Below, in pieces: positions 25,234-33,764 of a stretch of DNA of 64,000 bases. The notes under the pieces were generated by a model. The model saw only the letters and a list, made by a program, of their open reading frames with translations, ran no database searches and was not told the DNA's origin. The position numbers and the translations under genes are program-made. This DNA is from an uncultured Clostridia bacterium. Its GTDB lineage: Bacteria > Bacillota > Clostridia > Oscillospirales > Ruminococcaceae. The DNA lies in NCBI GenBank assembly GCA_947389015.1, contig CANDVA010000007.1:1-64000 (forward strand). The letters are read 5' to 3'. Position 1 is the stretch's first letter, and each line of letters opens with the position of its first letter.

Positions 25234-26982
25234 GTGTTTGTTAAAAGAAGCGTTTTTTTCGAGGATAAGCCCACCGCGCCGACAGAGCGATCCGGAAACA
25301 AAAGTGTATGCGCCGACGCAGCCGTGATAAATGATACGGCGCTCTCGGAGCAGCTCCGTTGCTTAAGGGAGATGTGCGTTGAGCTCAACAGAGCAGAGCT
25401 CGTCACGGCTCTTGACAACGCGGAGCGGCGCATAAGCAGCGGCTTTACGGCGGCGGTGTTCGGTCATGGCGCGATCGGGAAGAACGCCCGTATCAACGGT
25501 ATCGCAGGGAAGGAGATATTCCCCGAGAGCCTTTCCGACGAGGAGTACAGGCGGCTGTTCGGCGGTATCCCGACGGTAATAAGAGACGGCGAGGACGGGA
25601 TAACTCTGCGGCACGGCAGAATACCGCAGAAAAAAGCGTCGTTTCCGCTCACCGGGGAGGGCTGGAAAAGCGCCGCCGTATTTGCCGCAAAGAACGCTTC
25701 TCGCGCCGTCGAGGTAAGCGTTTCGGGAACATTTCTTTCCGAGAACGGGATCGGGCTTGTCCGCACCGACCTCGACGGAGATATAAGCGCCTGCGACTGT
25801 GCTGCGGAGCTTACTTCGGCGATCCAGCTTCTCGGCGAGAGAGAAATGTTGGCGCTTCGGAATATAAACGGCAGAGTTCCGTTTATCGCGGCGGCGGTAA
25901 TGCATATGGACAGCCTGAACGATACGGAGCGTGGTCAGATACTTTCCTATGCGGAGAAAAAGCTCGGAGATATAAACGGAGAAATAGCGCTGCTGACGGA
26001 GGGCGATATTGATATGCGCGTGAGAGAATATATCATAAGCCGCAGTCAGAGCGCCGAGCTCGCAGAACGGAAAACGCAGTGTATCCGGCGCGACCTTTCC
26101 GAGATACGCGGCGATATGGCGACGATATATTCCGCGCTGTTATCGGAGCTGACGGAGCGCGGCAGACAGACCGCCGCCAAAGCGGAACGGCGCAAAAGCG
26201 ACGCTGCCGAGGCGACAAAAAAAACGTGGGATATTCTGGAAACGGAAATGATGAAAAAGAGCAGCGAGCGCTTTGAATGGGTGTACAACAGGGTAACCGA
26301 GGCTCGCGACGAGCTGCTCGAGCGCTTCCGCTTTGAGGCGGAGCACACGAACGACCCCAAGGACTGGCTGGAAAACGTCTACCCTTACAGAATGAAGCAG
26401 GAGATGAAAACGCTGACGAGGTCGCTGGAGATAAATCTTAAAAACTCTTATATAAGCGACACCGACTGGCTGAACAGGCAGGTAAAGGCGAAATTCGGCG
26501 CGGAGATAAGCAGCGGTTATTCCACTATCGCCGATATGGGCGCGGTTCCGTCCGAGAGCATGGGCACATCCATGCGCGATATCAAAAAGGTGCGCATCGG
26601 AGCAAGAGCGGTCGCGGGCGCGGCTGCAATTGTAGGTTATTTGGCGGCGCTCGGACCACTCGCGCCCGCCATCAGCATAAGCGGGGGGCTTGTTGCGGAG
26701 CTCTTTCTAGGGAAAAAGATATCCGAACAGCGGAAAGCGCTCATAACAAGGCTTAATTCCGTTATTCCCGCGGAATTGAACCGGCGGCTCGGCGAGGTCG
26801 AAAATAATCTCAGGGAGCTGTACAAAAACGCGGTGTCGTCCGCGCGGGCGGCATATGAGGATACCCTTGAGAAACAGGCCGCCGAGATCGACGGGCAGAC
26901 CGCCGCGAAAAGCGCGAACGATATCGGCGCGGTATACAACAATCGGATAGAACAGCTAAAAAAGCTGAAAACGGAGGAATAA
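25234..26982 (+). CDS. Dynamin-like protein with degenerate nucleotide-binding motifs
   Basis: 582 residues from GTG 25234, 7 nt after GGAGGAG; the ATG at 25204 lies inside the previous gene. The layout parallels the two dynamins downstream: an N-terminal helix pair, a G-domain-like segment from residue 70, a long coiled stalk (about 250-430) and a hydrophobic paddle-like segment (VRIGARAVAGAAAIVGYLAA to AISISGGLVAELFLG). The P-loop position reads FGHGAIGKNARINGI: the Ser/Thr after GK is Asn84. The DxPG switch-II motif is not found where expected (LVRTDLDGD). So it probably does not hydrolyse GTP and may be a regulatory subunit in a mixed dynamin assembly, as in paired bacterial dynamins. Confidence 0.65.
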   Translation: MFVKRSVFFEDKPTAPTERSGNKSVCADAAVINDTALSEQLRCLREMCVELNRAELVTALDNAERRISSGFTAAVFGHGAIGKNARINGIAGKEIFPESLSDEEYRRLFGGIPTVIRDGEDGITLRHGRIPQKKASFPLTGEGWKSAAVFAAKNASRAVEVSVSGTFLSENGIGLVRTDLDGDISACDCAAELTSAIQLLGEREMLALRNINGRVPFIAAAVMHMDSLNDTERGQILSYAEKKLGDINGEIALLTEGDIDMRVREYIISRSQSAELAERKTQCIRRDLSEIRGDMATIYSALLSELTERGRQTAAKAERRKSDAAEATKKTWDILETEMMKKSSERFEWVYNRVTEARDELLERFRFEAEHTNDPKDWLENVYPYRMKQEMKTLTRSLEINLKNSYISDTDWLNRQVKAKFGAEISSGYSTIADMGAVPSESMGTSMRDIKKVRIGARAVAGAAAIVGYLAALGPLAPAISISGGLVAELFLGKKISEQRKALITRLNSVIPAELNRRLGEVENNLRELYKNAVSSARAAYEDTLEKQAAEIDGQTAAKSANDIGAVYNNRIEQLKKLKTEE

Positions 26983-26984
26983 TA

Positions 26985-29009
26985 ATGGATATAAATGTTC
27001 AGCTTCAGGAATTTAAGGCAATGCGGCAGAAGCTCACGGAACTGACGGCAGACGCGGCGTCGGCGATAGGCTCTCTCGACGTGGAAAACTATGCGCGGTC
27101 ACTTGAAAAGCTGCATGAAAAGCTGACCTCGGACACGTTCAAAATAATGGTAATGGGCAGCTTCAAAAACGGGAAAAGCACGTTTATAAATTCGCTGCTG
27201 GGCACGGAGGTGCTTCCCGCCTATGTCACGCCGTGCACCGCCATCATAAACGAGGTCAAGTACAGCGAAAAACCTAAGGCGGTGCTGTATTTTATGGACC
27301 CGCTGCCCGAGGTGTACACCGAGGTTTCGGAAAAGGCGCTCGCGCATATGCACAAGCACGGCATGAAAAATATCCCCCCGCTGGAGATACCCATCGACGA
27401 GATAGAGGATTATCTCACTATCCCGCTCGGAATGGGCGCGGAGGAAGCGGGCAAGCAAAGCGCCTATGAGAAAATGGAGCTTTTCTGGCCGCTGGAGCTG
27501 CTGAAAAACAACGTTGAGATAATCGATTCCCCGGGGCTTAACGAGAACCCCGTCAGGACGCGTATAACAATGGGTTATCTCGCGAACGCCGACGCGATAA
27601 TATTCGTGTTCAATTCGCTGGCGTTCGGCTCGTACGAGGAAATGGAGTACATAGATACAACGCTTGCGCAGAGCGGCTTCAATAAAAAGAGCATTTTCGG
27701 CGTGGTCAACAGATACGATATGCTGCCCAAGGAGAGTGATAAGCTGCGGGTAAAAAATCTCGCGGAGCAGATGCTCGAAAACCGCACGGAGCATATTTTT
27801 TACACCTCGGCGGCGAACGCGCTGGCGGGCAAGCTCAACGGCGACGGCGAGCTGCTTAAAAGCTCGGCTATGCCGGAGGTGGAGGAGGCGCTCGCGGAAT
27901 ACCTTACAAAAGAGCGCGGCAGGATAAAGCTAGCGACGCCCTCGCAGGAGCTGCTGCGAATTATCCGCGACGATATCACGGGCGGAGTTATCCCGCTCCG
28001 CAGAAGCGTGCTGTCAATGGACCTGAACAGCTTTAAGGAGCGCTTTGAAGCCGAAAAGCCTAATATCGAAAAGCTGAGACAGCAGCGCGAGCTTATACTC
28101 AGCAAGGCGGAGGCGTATATCGCGAATATGCAGCCCGACGTGCGGCGGTGCGTTATAAATTATGTCAACGATTTGCCCGCGCGTATAAACGCGTGGACGG
28201 AGGAATTTACGCCGCAGACAAAATTCTCGCTCGTACACCCGAAGCAATCCATGGAGAAGATAATCGAGGAAGTGACCGAGCATTTAAGCCAGAAGCTGGA
28301 CGTGGAGATAAGAAGCTGGACGGCGGAAACGCTTACCGCTCTTATCACCGATAAGATAGAGGAACTGAAAAGCTCTATGGAGGGGTGCGTCGGCGATTTT
28401 TATGTGCAGCTTGACAATATTAACTTTAATATCACCAACAACGAAAAGGTCAAGGCGGTAAACGATAGTGTTCCCGTGTGGCAGCGGGTTGTGGCGGCAG
28501 GCGGAGGATGGTTTATCGCGGGTCCGCAAGGAGTGTTTTCGGGCGCGGTGAATGGACTTAGCAAGAATTTTGTCAAAGAGATGGCAATACAGATGGGATT
28601 GTTTTTTGTTGCGGGATTTTTCGGCTTGGTAAATCCCATAGTAATCGTTGGAATTGTTGCGGCTTCCATATTCAACTCAACTATTCAGCTCGGCAAGCAG
28701 TCCGTAAATACGGCTAAGAAAAAGGTATGCGAATCCTTCTGTAATTCCATAAACGAGCAGTCGCAGAAGCTGACCGAGGATATAGTCGGGCAGGCGATGG
28801 CGAAAATACGCGAGTGCAGGGACTTTGTAGGAAACTCGCTCAACACGGAGATAGAGCAGGTGAACGGCGAGCTGAACAAAATGGTCGAGGAAAAGGAAAA
28901 GGGCGAGGACAACATCAGAATGCTGCTCGGCGAGCTCGACGACAACGAGGCGAAGCTGCGCGATATCGAAAAGCGGCTCACGGGCTTTGTGTTCGAGCTG
29001 CTGCAATAA
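26985..29009 (+). CDS. Dynamin-family GTPase (intact)
   Basis: 674 residues, starting 2 bp after the previous stop. G1: MGSFKNGKSTFINSLLG (GSFKNGKS at 58-65). Switch I Thr in VTPCTAIINEV. G3: DSPGLNE (D181-G184). G4: VNRYD (241-245). A helical stalk with LRQQRELILSKAEAYIANMQ follows, then two hydrophobic segments near residues 505-565 (WFIAGPQGVFSG and MGLFFVAGFFGLVNPIVIVG) as membrane paddle, and a C-terminal coiled coil (EKGEDNIRMLLGELDDNEAK). This is the bacterial dynamin-like architecture of DynA/LeoA-type proteins that bind, fuse or remodel the cytoplasmic membrane. Middle of three consecutive dynamins. Role in phage defence or stress-induced membrane repair is inference. Confidence 0.85.
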   Translation: MDINVQLQEFKAMRQKLTELTADAASAIGSLDVENYARSLEKLHEKLTSDTFKIMVMGSFKNGKSTFINSLLGTEVLPAYVTPCTAIINEVKYSEKPKAVLYFMDPLPEVYTEVSEKALAHMHKHGMKNIPPLEIPIDEIEDYLTIPLGMGAEEAGKQSAYEKMELFWPLELLKNNVEIIDSPGLNENPVRTRITMGYLANADAIIFVFNSLAFGSYEEMEYIDTTLAQSGFNKKSIFGVVNRYDMLPKESDKLRVKNLAEQMLENRTEHIFYTSAANALAGKLNGDGELLKSSAMPEVEEALAEYLTKERGRIKLATPSQELLRIIRDDITGGVIPLRRSVLSMDLNSFKERFEAEKPNIEKLRQQRELILSKAEAYIANMQPDVRRCVINYVNDLPARINAWTEEFTPQTKFSLVHPKQSMEKIIEEVTEHLSQKLDVEIRSWTAETLTALITDKIEELKSSMEGCVGDFYVQLDNINFNITNNEKVKAVNDSVPVWQRVVAAGGGWFIAGPQGVFSGAVNGLSKNFVKEMAIQMGLFFVAGFFGLVNPIVIVGIVAASIFNSTIQLGKQSVNTAKKKVCESFCNSINEQSQKLTEDIVGQAMAKIRECRDFVGNSLNTEIEQVNGELNKMVEEKEKGEDNIRMLLGELDDNEAKLRDIEKRLTGFVFELLQ

Positions 29010-29020
29010 GGAGAGCGCCT

Positions 29021-30937
29021 ATGGAAACGGAATTCGTTCTCGAGCAGCTGCGCGGGCTTGCCGCGGTCGAACCCAAGCTGGAATTTATCCGCGCCGCCGC
29101 GGAAAAATACGAGCTTCCCGAGGAAAGCGCGGCGCGGATACTCGCGGAATGTGACCTTATCGAAACGAGAATAAATGACAAGCGGCTGAAAATGGCTGTT
29201 ATCGGCGAATTTTCCTCCGGAAAAAGCAGCTTTATAAACTCGCTGCTGCGCGAGGAGCTGCTCGAAACGGACGTTTTACAGGGCACTACCGTGCTGTCCG
29301 TTATGATATATTACAGCGACGCGCGGGAAATAACCGTTATAGAAAACGGCATACGCGAGCGCACCGTGTACGAAAGCGCGGAAAGGTTCCGCGAGCGTGT
29401 GCGCGGGCTCAACCGCGGCGTTGACGATAATTCTCCGATAAGCCGCGCGGAGATAGGGCTGCCGTCGGAGTTTCTCAAACGCGGGATATGCATTATCGAC
29501 ACGCCCGGGACGCAGTCCGTCAACGCGTGGCACGATGAAACGACGCGGCGCATTATTCACGAGCAGGCGGACGGCTGCATAGTGCTTACAAATGCCATTG
29601 CGCCGCTGCCGGCGTCGCTTTGCCGGTTTGTCGAAGACAATCTTTCCGATATGCTGCCGGGCTGCATATTTGTCGCGACAAAATTAGACCTTGTAAAAAA
29701 TACGGAGCGTCGGAGGCTGATGGATTTTATAGCGCAAAAAACCGCGTCGGATTTTAAACTCGACGCTCCGCTCGCGCTGCCGTATTCGTCGCTTGATGTG
29801 ATGAACGGCGGCGGCGACGCGGAACTTTCTCGGGCGACGGAGGAAAAGATACTCGAGACGCTGTCGGCAAACAAATTCGCGATACAGCAGCGCGGCGTGT
29901 TGTCGCTGACCCGACAGACGATCGACGCGCTGCTGGAAAATATGCGGAGCCTTTCGGAGGACGCGGAGCGGCGGCGCTGCGCTCTCGAGCAGGCGGCGAC
30001 GGTCGGGCTCGACGAATTTGTGAGCAAAGAGATAGCCGCAAAGCGCGTCGAGTACGACGAGCGTTTCGCCGACGTTTCGCGGAGCTACTGCTCAAAGCTC
30101 GACGATATCTGCGAGCGCATGGAGCGGGAGCTGGACGGCGAGCTGGATTCCCTGAACACGGGCGACGGTGTTGTGAATTTCTTTAAAAATCTTCCCGAAC
30201 GGCTTAGCGAGGTCGGAAACAAGGCGCTTGCGGAGCTCGGCGCGGTTGACGGGTCGCCCCCCGCGGCGTTCGCGGACGCGGAAAATATAAGCGCGGAGCT
30301 GACGGCGGCATTCGAGAGCGCTCTCACCGCGCAGTACCCTACCCTCACGCTGCTTGCGGAAAAAAAGAAGCCGGAAAGCAAATTCAAGGTCGCCGAAAGC
30401 TGGAACACCGACCTTACCGCAAACGAAACGCTGAAAAAGAACGTTCTTGCTGACGGTGAAAAGGACACCAAAAATTTTATGGTAGGTTGGGGGGGCTGTG
30501 CCGCTTCGGGAGCCATTTTAGGCAGCATTATTCCCGGCATAGGCACGGTGGCGGGGCTGATAGGCGGGATAGTCGTCGGAGCATTCGCGGCGGCAAAGGG
30601 CTCCAACAGCCCCAAACGGCTTAAAAAGCTCAGGGAGCGGACGGCTCAGGATTATGCGGCGGTAAAATCCCGTTTTTTCGAGGAGCTCAAAAGCGACCTG
30701 ACAAACGCGATGAGAAAGCACTCCAACGCCTGCCGCTCGGCAATTGACGATACCGCGCGCGAATATCTTGACTTCTACAAGGAAGCGGTGCGCGAGCTTA
30801 CGGAGCGGAACAACGCGGAGCGTCTTGCCGCCGAACGGCGCATTAAGGAAATAGACGATGACGTTCGCAGACTGCGGACGTTCAGCGAGGAAACCGAAAA
30901 CATATTAAGACATCTCGGAAAGGAGAACAGGCTATGA
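29021..30937 (+). CDS. Second intact dynamin-family GTPase
   Basis: 638 residues from ATG 29021 (ribosome site AAGGAG); a frame extending back to 28814 runs inside the preceding gene and is rejected. G1: IGEFSSGKSSFINSLL (GEFSSGKS at 62-69). Switch I in LQGTTVLSVMIYY. G3: DTPGTQS (D160). G4: ATKLD (T220-D223). Stalk helices at 300-420, then a glycine-rich membrane paddle (GCAASGAILGSIIPGIGTVA to GGIVVGAFAAAKG) around 500-535, and a C-terminal coiled coil. It differs clearly from the previous dynamin, so this is a heterotypic set, not a recent duplication. The stop overlaps the next start by 4 bp. Confidence 0.85.
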   Translation: METEFVLEQLRGLAAVEPKLEFIRAAAEKYELPEESAARILAECDLIETRINDKRLKMAVIGEFSSGKSSFINSLLREELLETDVLQGTTVLSVMIYYSDAREITVIENGIRERTVYESAERFRERVRGLNRGVDDNSPISRAEIGLPSEFLKRGICIIDTPGTQSVNAWHDETTRRIIHEQADGCIVLTNAIAPLPASLCRFVEDNLSDMLPGCIFVATKLDLVKNTERRRLMDFIAQKTASDFKLDAPLALPYSSLDVMNGGGDAELSRATEEKILETLSANKFAIQQRGVLSLTRQTIDALLENMRSLSEDAERRRCALEQAATVGLDEFVSKEIAAKRVEYDERFADVSRSYCSKLDDICERMERELDGELDSLNTGDGVVNFFKNLPERLSEVGNKALAELGAVDGSPPAAFADAENISAELTAAFESALTAQYPTLTLLAEKKKPESKFKVAESWNTDLTANETLKKNVLADGEKDTKNFMVGWGGCAASGAILGSIIPGIGTVAGLIGGIVVGAFAAAKGSNSPKRLKKLRERTAQDYAAVKSRFFEELKSDLTNAMRKHSNACRSAIDDTAREYLDFYKEAVRELTERNNAERLAAERRIKEIDDDVRRLRTFSEETENILRHLGKENRL

Positions 30938-31452
30938 ACGTATACGGTGATTTTAAGGCGGTCTGGAAAAGATTTGAGGAGCTTTCTTACGGTAAGCTTA
31001 TTGAAAAAAGCAGACAGGCGTCTTTGACCGCCGCCGCGGCAGGAACGGCGGTATCGACCGCGGCGACAGCGTGGACGGATAAATACGATCCATGCGGAAA
31101 GTGGCTCGGCGATTTGCGAAAAAGGGACGCGAAAAAGGCGGAACAGATAACAAAAATTGTCGAGAGCATAGATTTTATTGAAGCGCCGCCCGCAAAGCGG
31201 ATATCCGATATCAGCGTTATCGGAGTGCCGGTGCTTGGCGCGTTGGTAGGCGCGGGCGTAAGTTCGCGGGTATTCCACGCGGGAATTTTCGCCGGCGCGG
31301 CGTCCGCCATTCTGCCCGCGGCGGCGCTTTATCCGATAATGAAAAAAACACAGAGCGAAATGTGCAAGTCGGAGGAAAAGCGGCTCGTCGGACAATATAT
31401 GGAGCAGTTGGACAGCGTCCGCGGTCTTATTCTTGAGGTACTCGACAATTAA
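30934..31452 (+). CDS. Small membrane protein of the dynamin operon
   Basis: 172 residues, start overlapping the dynamin stop (ATGA). An amphipathic Ala-rich stretch lies at residues 28-46 (ASLTAAAAGTAVSTAATAW), then a pair of hydrophobic helices at about 93-137 (ISVIGVPVLGALVGAGVSS and IFAGAASAILPAAALYPIM), ending in a charged helix. No enzyme motif. Probable membrane anchor or adaptor for the dynamins. Family not recognised. Confidence 0.65.
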   Translation: MNVYGDFKAVWKRFEELSYGKLIEKSRQASLTAAAAGTAVSTAATAWTDKYDPCGKWLGDLRKRDAKKAEQITKIVESIDFIEAPPAKRISDISVIGVPVLGALVGAGVSSRVFHAGIFAGAASAILPAAALYPIMKKTQSEMCKSEEKRLVGQYMEQLDSVRGLILEVLDN

Positions 31453-31462
31453 GGAGGCAGAA

Positions 31463-31759
31463 ATGGAAATAAAGGTAAAGGTCAACGATATTGATTACGA
31501 TATGATAATAAAAAACGCGCTTCCGCTTTTGAGGGAAAAAAGCGACAACAAGATCGTTAAGATTATCGCGGGCATAATTGATATGCCCGGAGAGCTTCCG
31601 CTGAAAATGATCTCGACCATTCCGCAGGATACCAAAAACGAGCTTGTATCGTATATCGTTAATCTTAAAAAGGACGCGATAGCCGAGATAATTACGGAAA
31701 GCCTTGGTAAGAAAGGCTTTCCGATAGAGGTGGGAGATATTGAGGTCGTCAATTTATAG
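31463..31759 (+). CDS. Unknown 98-residue last gene of the dynamin operon
   Basis: 98 residues from ATG 31463 after AAGGAGGC. Charged, helical, soluble: MEIKVKVNDIDYDMIIKNAL and IVNLKKDAIAEIITESLGKK. No motif recognised. It closes the cluster; no clear terminator follows and the DNA turns into mobile-element debris within 40 bp. Confidence 0.65.
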   Translation: MEIKVKVNDIDYDMIIKNALPLLREKSDNKIVKIIAGIIDMPGELPLKMISTIPQDTKNELVSYIVNLKKDAIAEIITESLGKKGFPIEVGDIEVVNL

Positions 31760-31797
31760 CGGAAGCATTATAAACAAATTATGAGAAACTACCGCTG

Positions 31798-32160
31798 TTC
31801 TTGAACGCCGAAACGCTCGCCAAGCTGCTCGGCGTTTTCTTGTCAAGAAGCTACGAGCGGATGCACGAAAAAGACTTTCCCGCGATAAGAATAGGACTTC
31901 GCAAGGCGAGATATGCGTATTGAAATGGGAAGATTTTGACGAGAACCGCAGCAAAAAAAAGCGCAGTGTTGGAAAAACAATAAACGGTGTTATGTTTATT
32001 GGGGAAACCAAAACCGAAACAAGCTCGCGGGAAATTTTATCACCGCCAAGTACTTCAGAGCTTCTTCGACAAAGAAAAGAAAATTCGTGCGGCGAATGGA
32101 TATTCTCTAATCTGCGTGATATAGAAAAGCCGATGAATCCGCAATGTGTATATGGGAGAT
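31798..32160 (+). pseudogene. Tn916-type excisionase-integrase deletion fusion
   Basis: 31798 onward reads LFLNAETLAKLLGV and SYERMHEKDFPAIRIG, the N-terminal winged helix of an excisionase (HTH_17). Directly after, with one base shift near 31905, it continues as GEICVLKWEDFDENRSKKKR, KTETSSREILSPPSTSELLR, GEWIFSNLRD and NPQCVYGR, the core-domain start of a Tn916-like tyrosine integrase. Both genes are joined by a deletion that removed the end of xis and the first half of int; the later catalytic His, Arg and Tyr are also gone. It is the footprint of an integrative conjugative element beside the dynamin operon. Confidence 0.65.
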
Positions 32161-32192
32161 AAAAAACAATATTAAAGTAACTTACGGTATTT

Positions 32193-32432
32193 TTCGAATA
32201 TCCGCAGGAAATCAGGAAGATAATATATACGACAAATACCGGCGAAAGCCGCCATAGAATGGTACGGAAATTCACTAAATCCAAGGTAATTTTTCCTACT
32301 GACGACTCTATCCGCAAGGTCATCTATTTGAGCGTGTTCGAGATATTGAAAAAATGGACTATGCCTGTACGCGATTGGGGCTTGGCTTATGCACAGTTAT
32401 CGATTTATTTCGAGGACAGATTCGCGGCATGA
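32193..32432 (+). pseudogene. IS256-family transposase C-terminal fragment
   Basis: The frame ending at the TGA 32430-32432 reads FEYPQEIRKIIYTTN, MVRKFTKSKVIFPTDDS, SIRKVIYLSVFEILKKWTMP and DWGLAYAQLSIYFEDRFAA, the typical last 75-80 residues of IS256 transposases. There is no start codon and the catalytic domain is absent. It begins about 30 bp after the integrase remnant. Confidence 0.7.
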
Positions 32433-33764
32433 AGCCTATTGGATCTCCGTCCCGAACCCCGGGGTTTATCTGCTTGAAGATACCAGTGAAGTAAGAAAAG
32501 TAGCGTTTTCTCCCGCTGCTCTTCACCGTATATCTTGCAGCTGCGTCGGGTCGCTCCTCAGCGTTGCCCCGTTCAGCTGCGTTTTTAGTATTGCATTGTT
32601 TTTGGGGTTTATTCCTGTTTACACAGTTTGTTTTTCAGACCTACCGAAGTCGAACGCTACACAATTCCCGTTTCAAAAGTGCAGGGCAGGAACGTCTTTG
32701 GGTTCGCGGACTCAACGCCGCTCGAAATTTAAACACTGTTGTTCACATGCACTGCTTGCAGTCGTAGCTGCCGCAGTCATATTCAAAACCAAGCTGTCTA
32801 TCCGTTCCTTAAAATCCGCCAAACGCTCCGCTTGGTCTTTGCTTCCATATCATTCGATTCGCTATAACCTTTTTCGGCTTAGCCGCTTTTGTTTCCTTGC
32901 TTTTGTTATGATATTTAGCAGTTGGCGTGCGTTTTGCTCTTCTCTAGGGTACACTAGTCAAAGTAGCTATAATTCAATAAATATTGTTACTTGATAAGGT
33001 GGCAAAAGAATATTGTATGAATGATAAAATCTCCGAGTATGTTCATATTTAACAAAACGTTCCGCATTTTTTGTTTATATTCAACAAAAAATGTCGATTG
33101 CCTTGAAAAAATCACCTTTTTATGGTATAATAAAAAATACAAAACAAAAATAAACTTATGTGTACGTGCACATATACAAGCAGTTAGACGAAAACAGCAA
33201 TTTCTGAAAGACTTTTTTGCTAGTACATCCTTCTTGTTGTATTATAGCATATTATATATTTGACAAGAGAGAATCTCGGATTTTGGCATTCGTCAGGAGT
33301 GCTTTGTCTTCCCTTTATGCTTGATGGGGTTTGCAGAGGTGTGTTTTATACTCGCTTTGTACAATTGAATTCCTCTGTCACAAGAATAAGCTTTCTGCTG
33401 TAAGAACTTTTAACACGAAAATCGTTGCCGTTTGCATTCAACGGTATGCACAATCGAGTGAGTATTTCGACATGATGTCTGAGCAAACAGGGTAGGAACA
33501 TCAGCCGCAAAATTGGGAAGCTATAAAGAACGGGCGGAGGTGGATGTCCTGCTTTCCAATGGAGAAATCGATTCAAAAAGATTGGAGTGGAGTTCTTATT
33601 GGAAAGCATGAGTATTCCGAATTTGCAAAGGAATACGACTTATGAGCAGATAAAGGAGCATATCGAAGAGTAGTTGTATTACAGCTCAAAGATTTTTCGC
33701 GATGTTAATTTAGTTGTTTCATTATTTAATTAACTTATATGTGTTAAAATGAAGGAGAGTTTGA
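32433..33764. other. Degenerate gene-less region
   Basis: About 1.3 kb with no gene I can support. A 201-codon open frame at 32389-32994 overlaps the IS256 tail, lacks a ribosome site and reads as low-quality sequence rich in Ser, Cys and Phe. A short segment near 33600-33670 (SIPNLQRNTTYEQIKEHIEE) looks like a stray coding remnant. The base composition becomes AT-rich from about 32.9 kb onward. Confidence 0.5.

Noticed and set aside
28814-29020. N-terminal extension of the third dynamin
   Set aside because: It lies within the preceding dynamin gene; ATG 29021 has its own ribosome site and family-like N-terminus.
32389-32994. 201-codon open frame
   Set aside because: No ribosome site, overlaps an IS256 remnant, no recognisable domain and odd composition.
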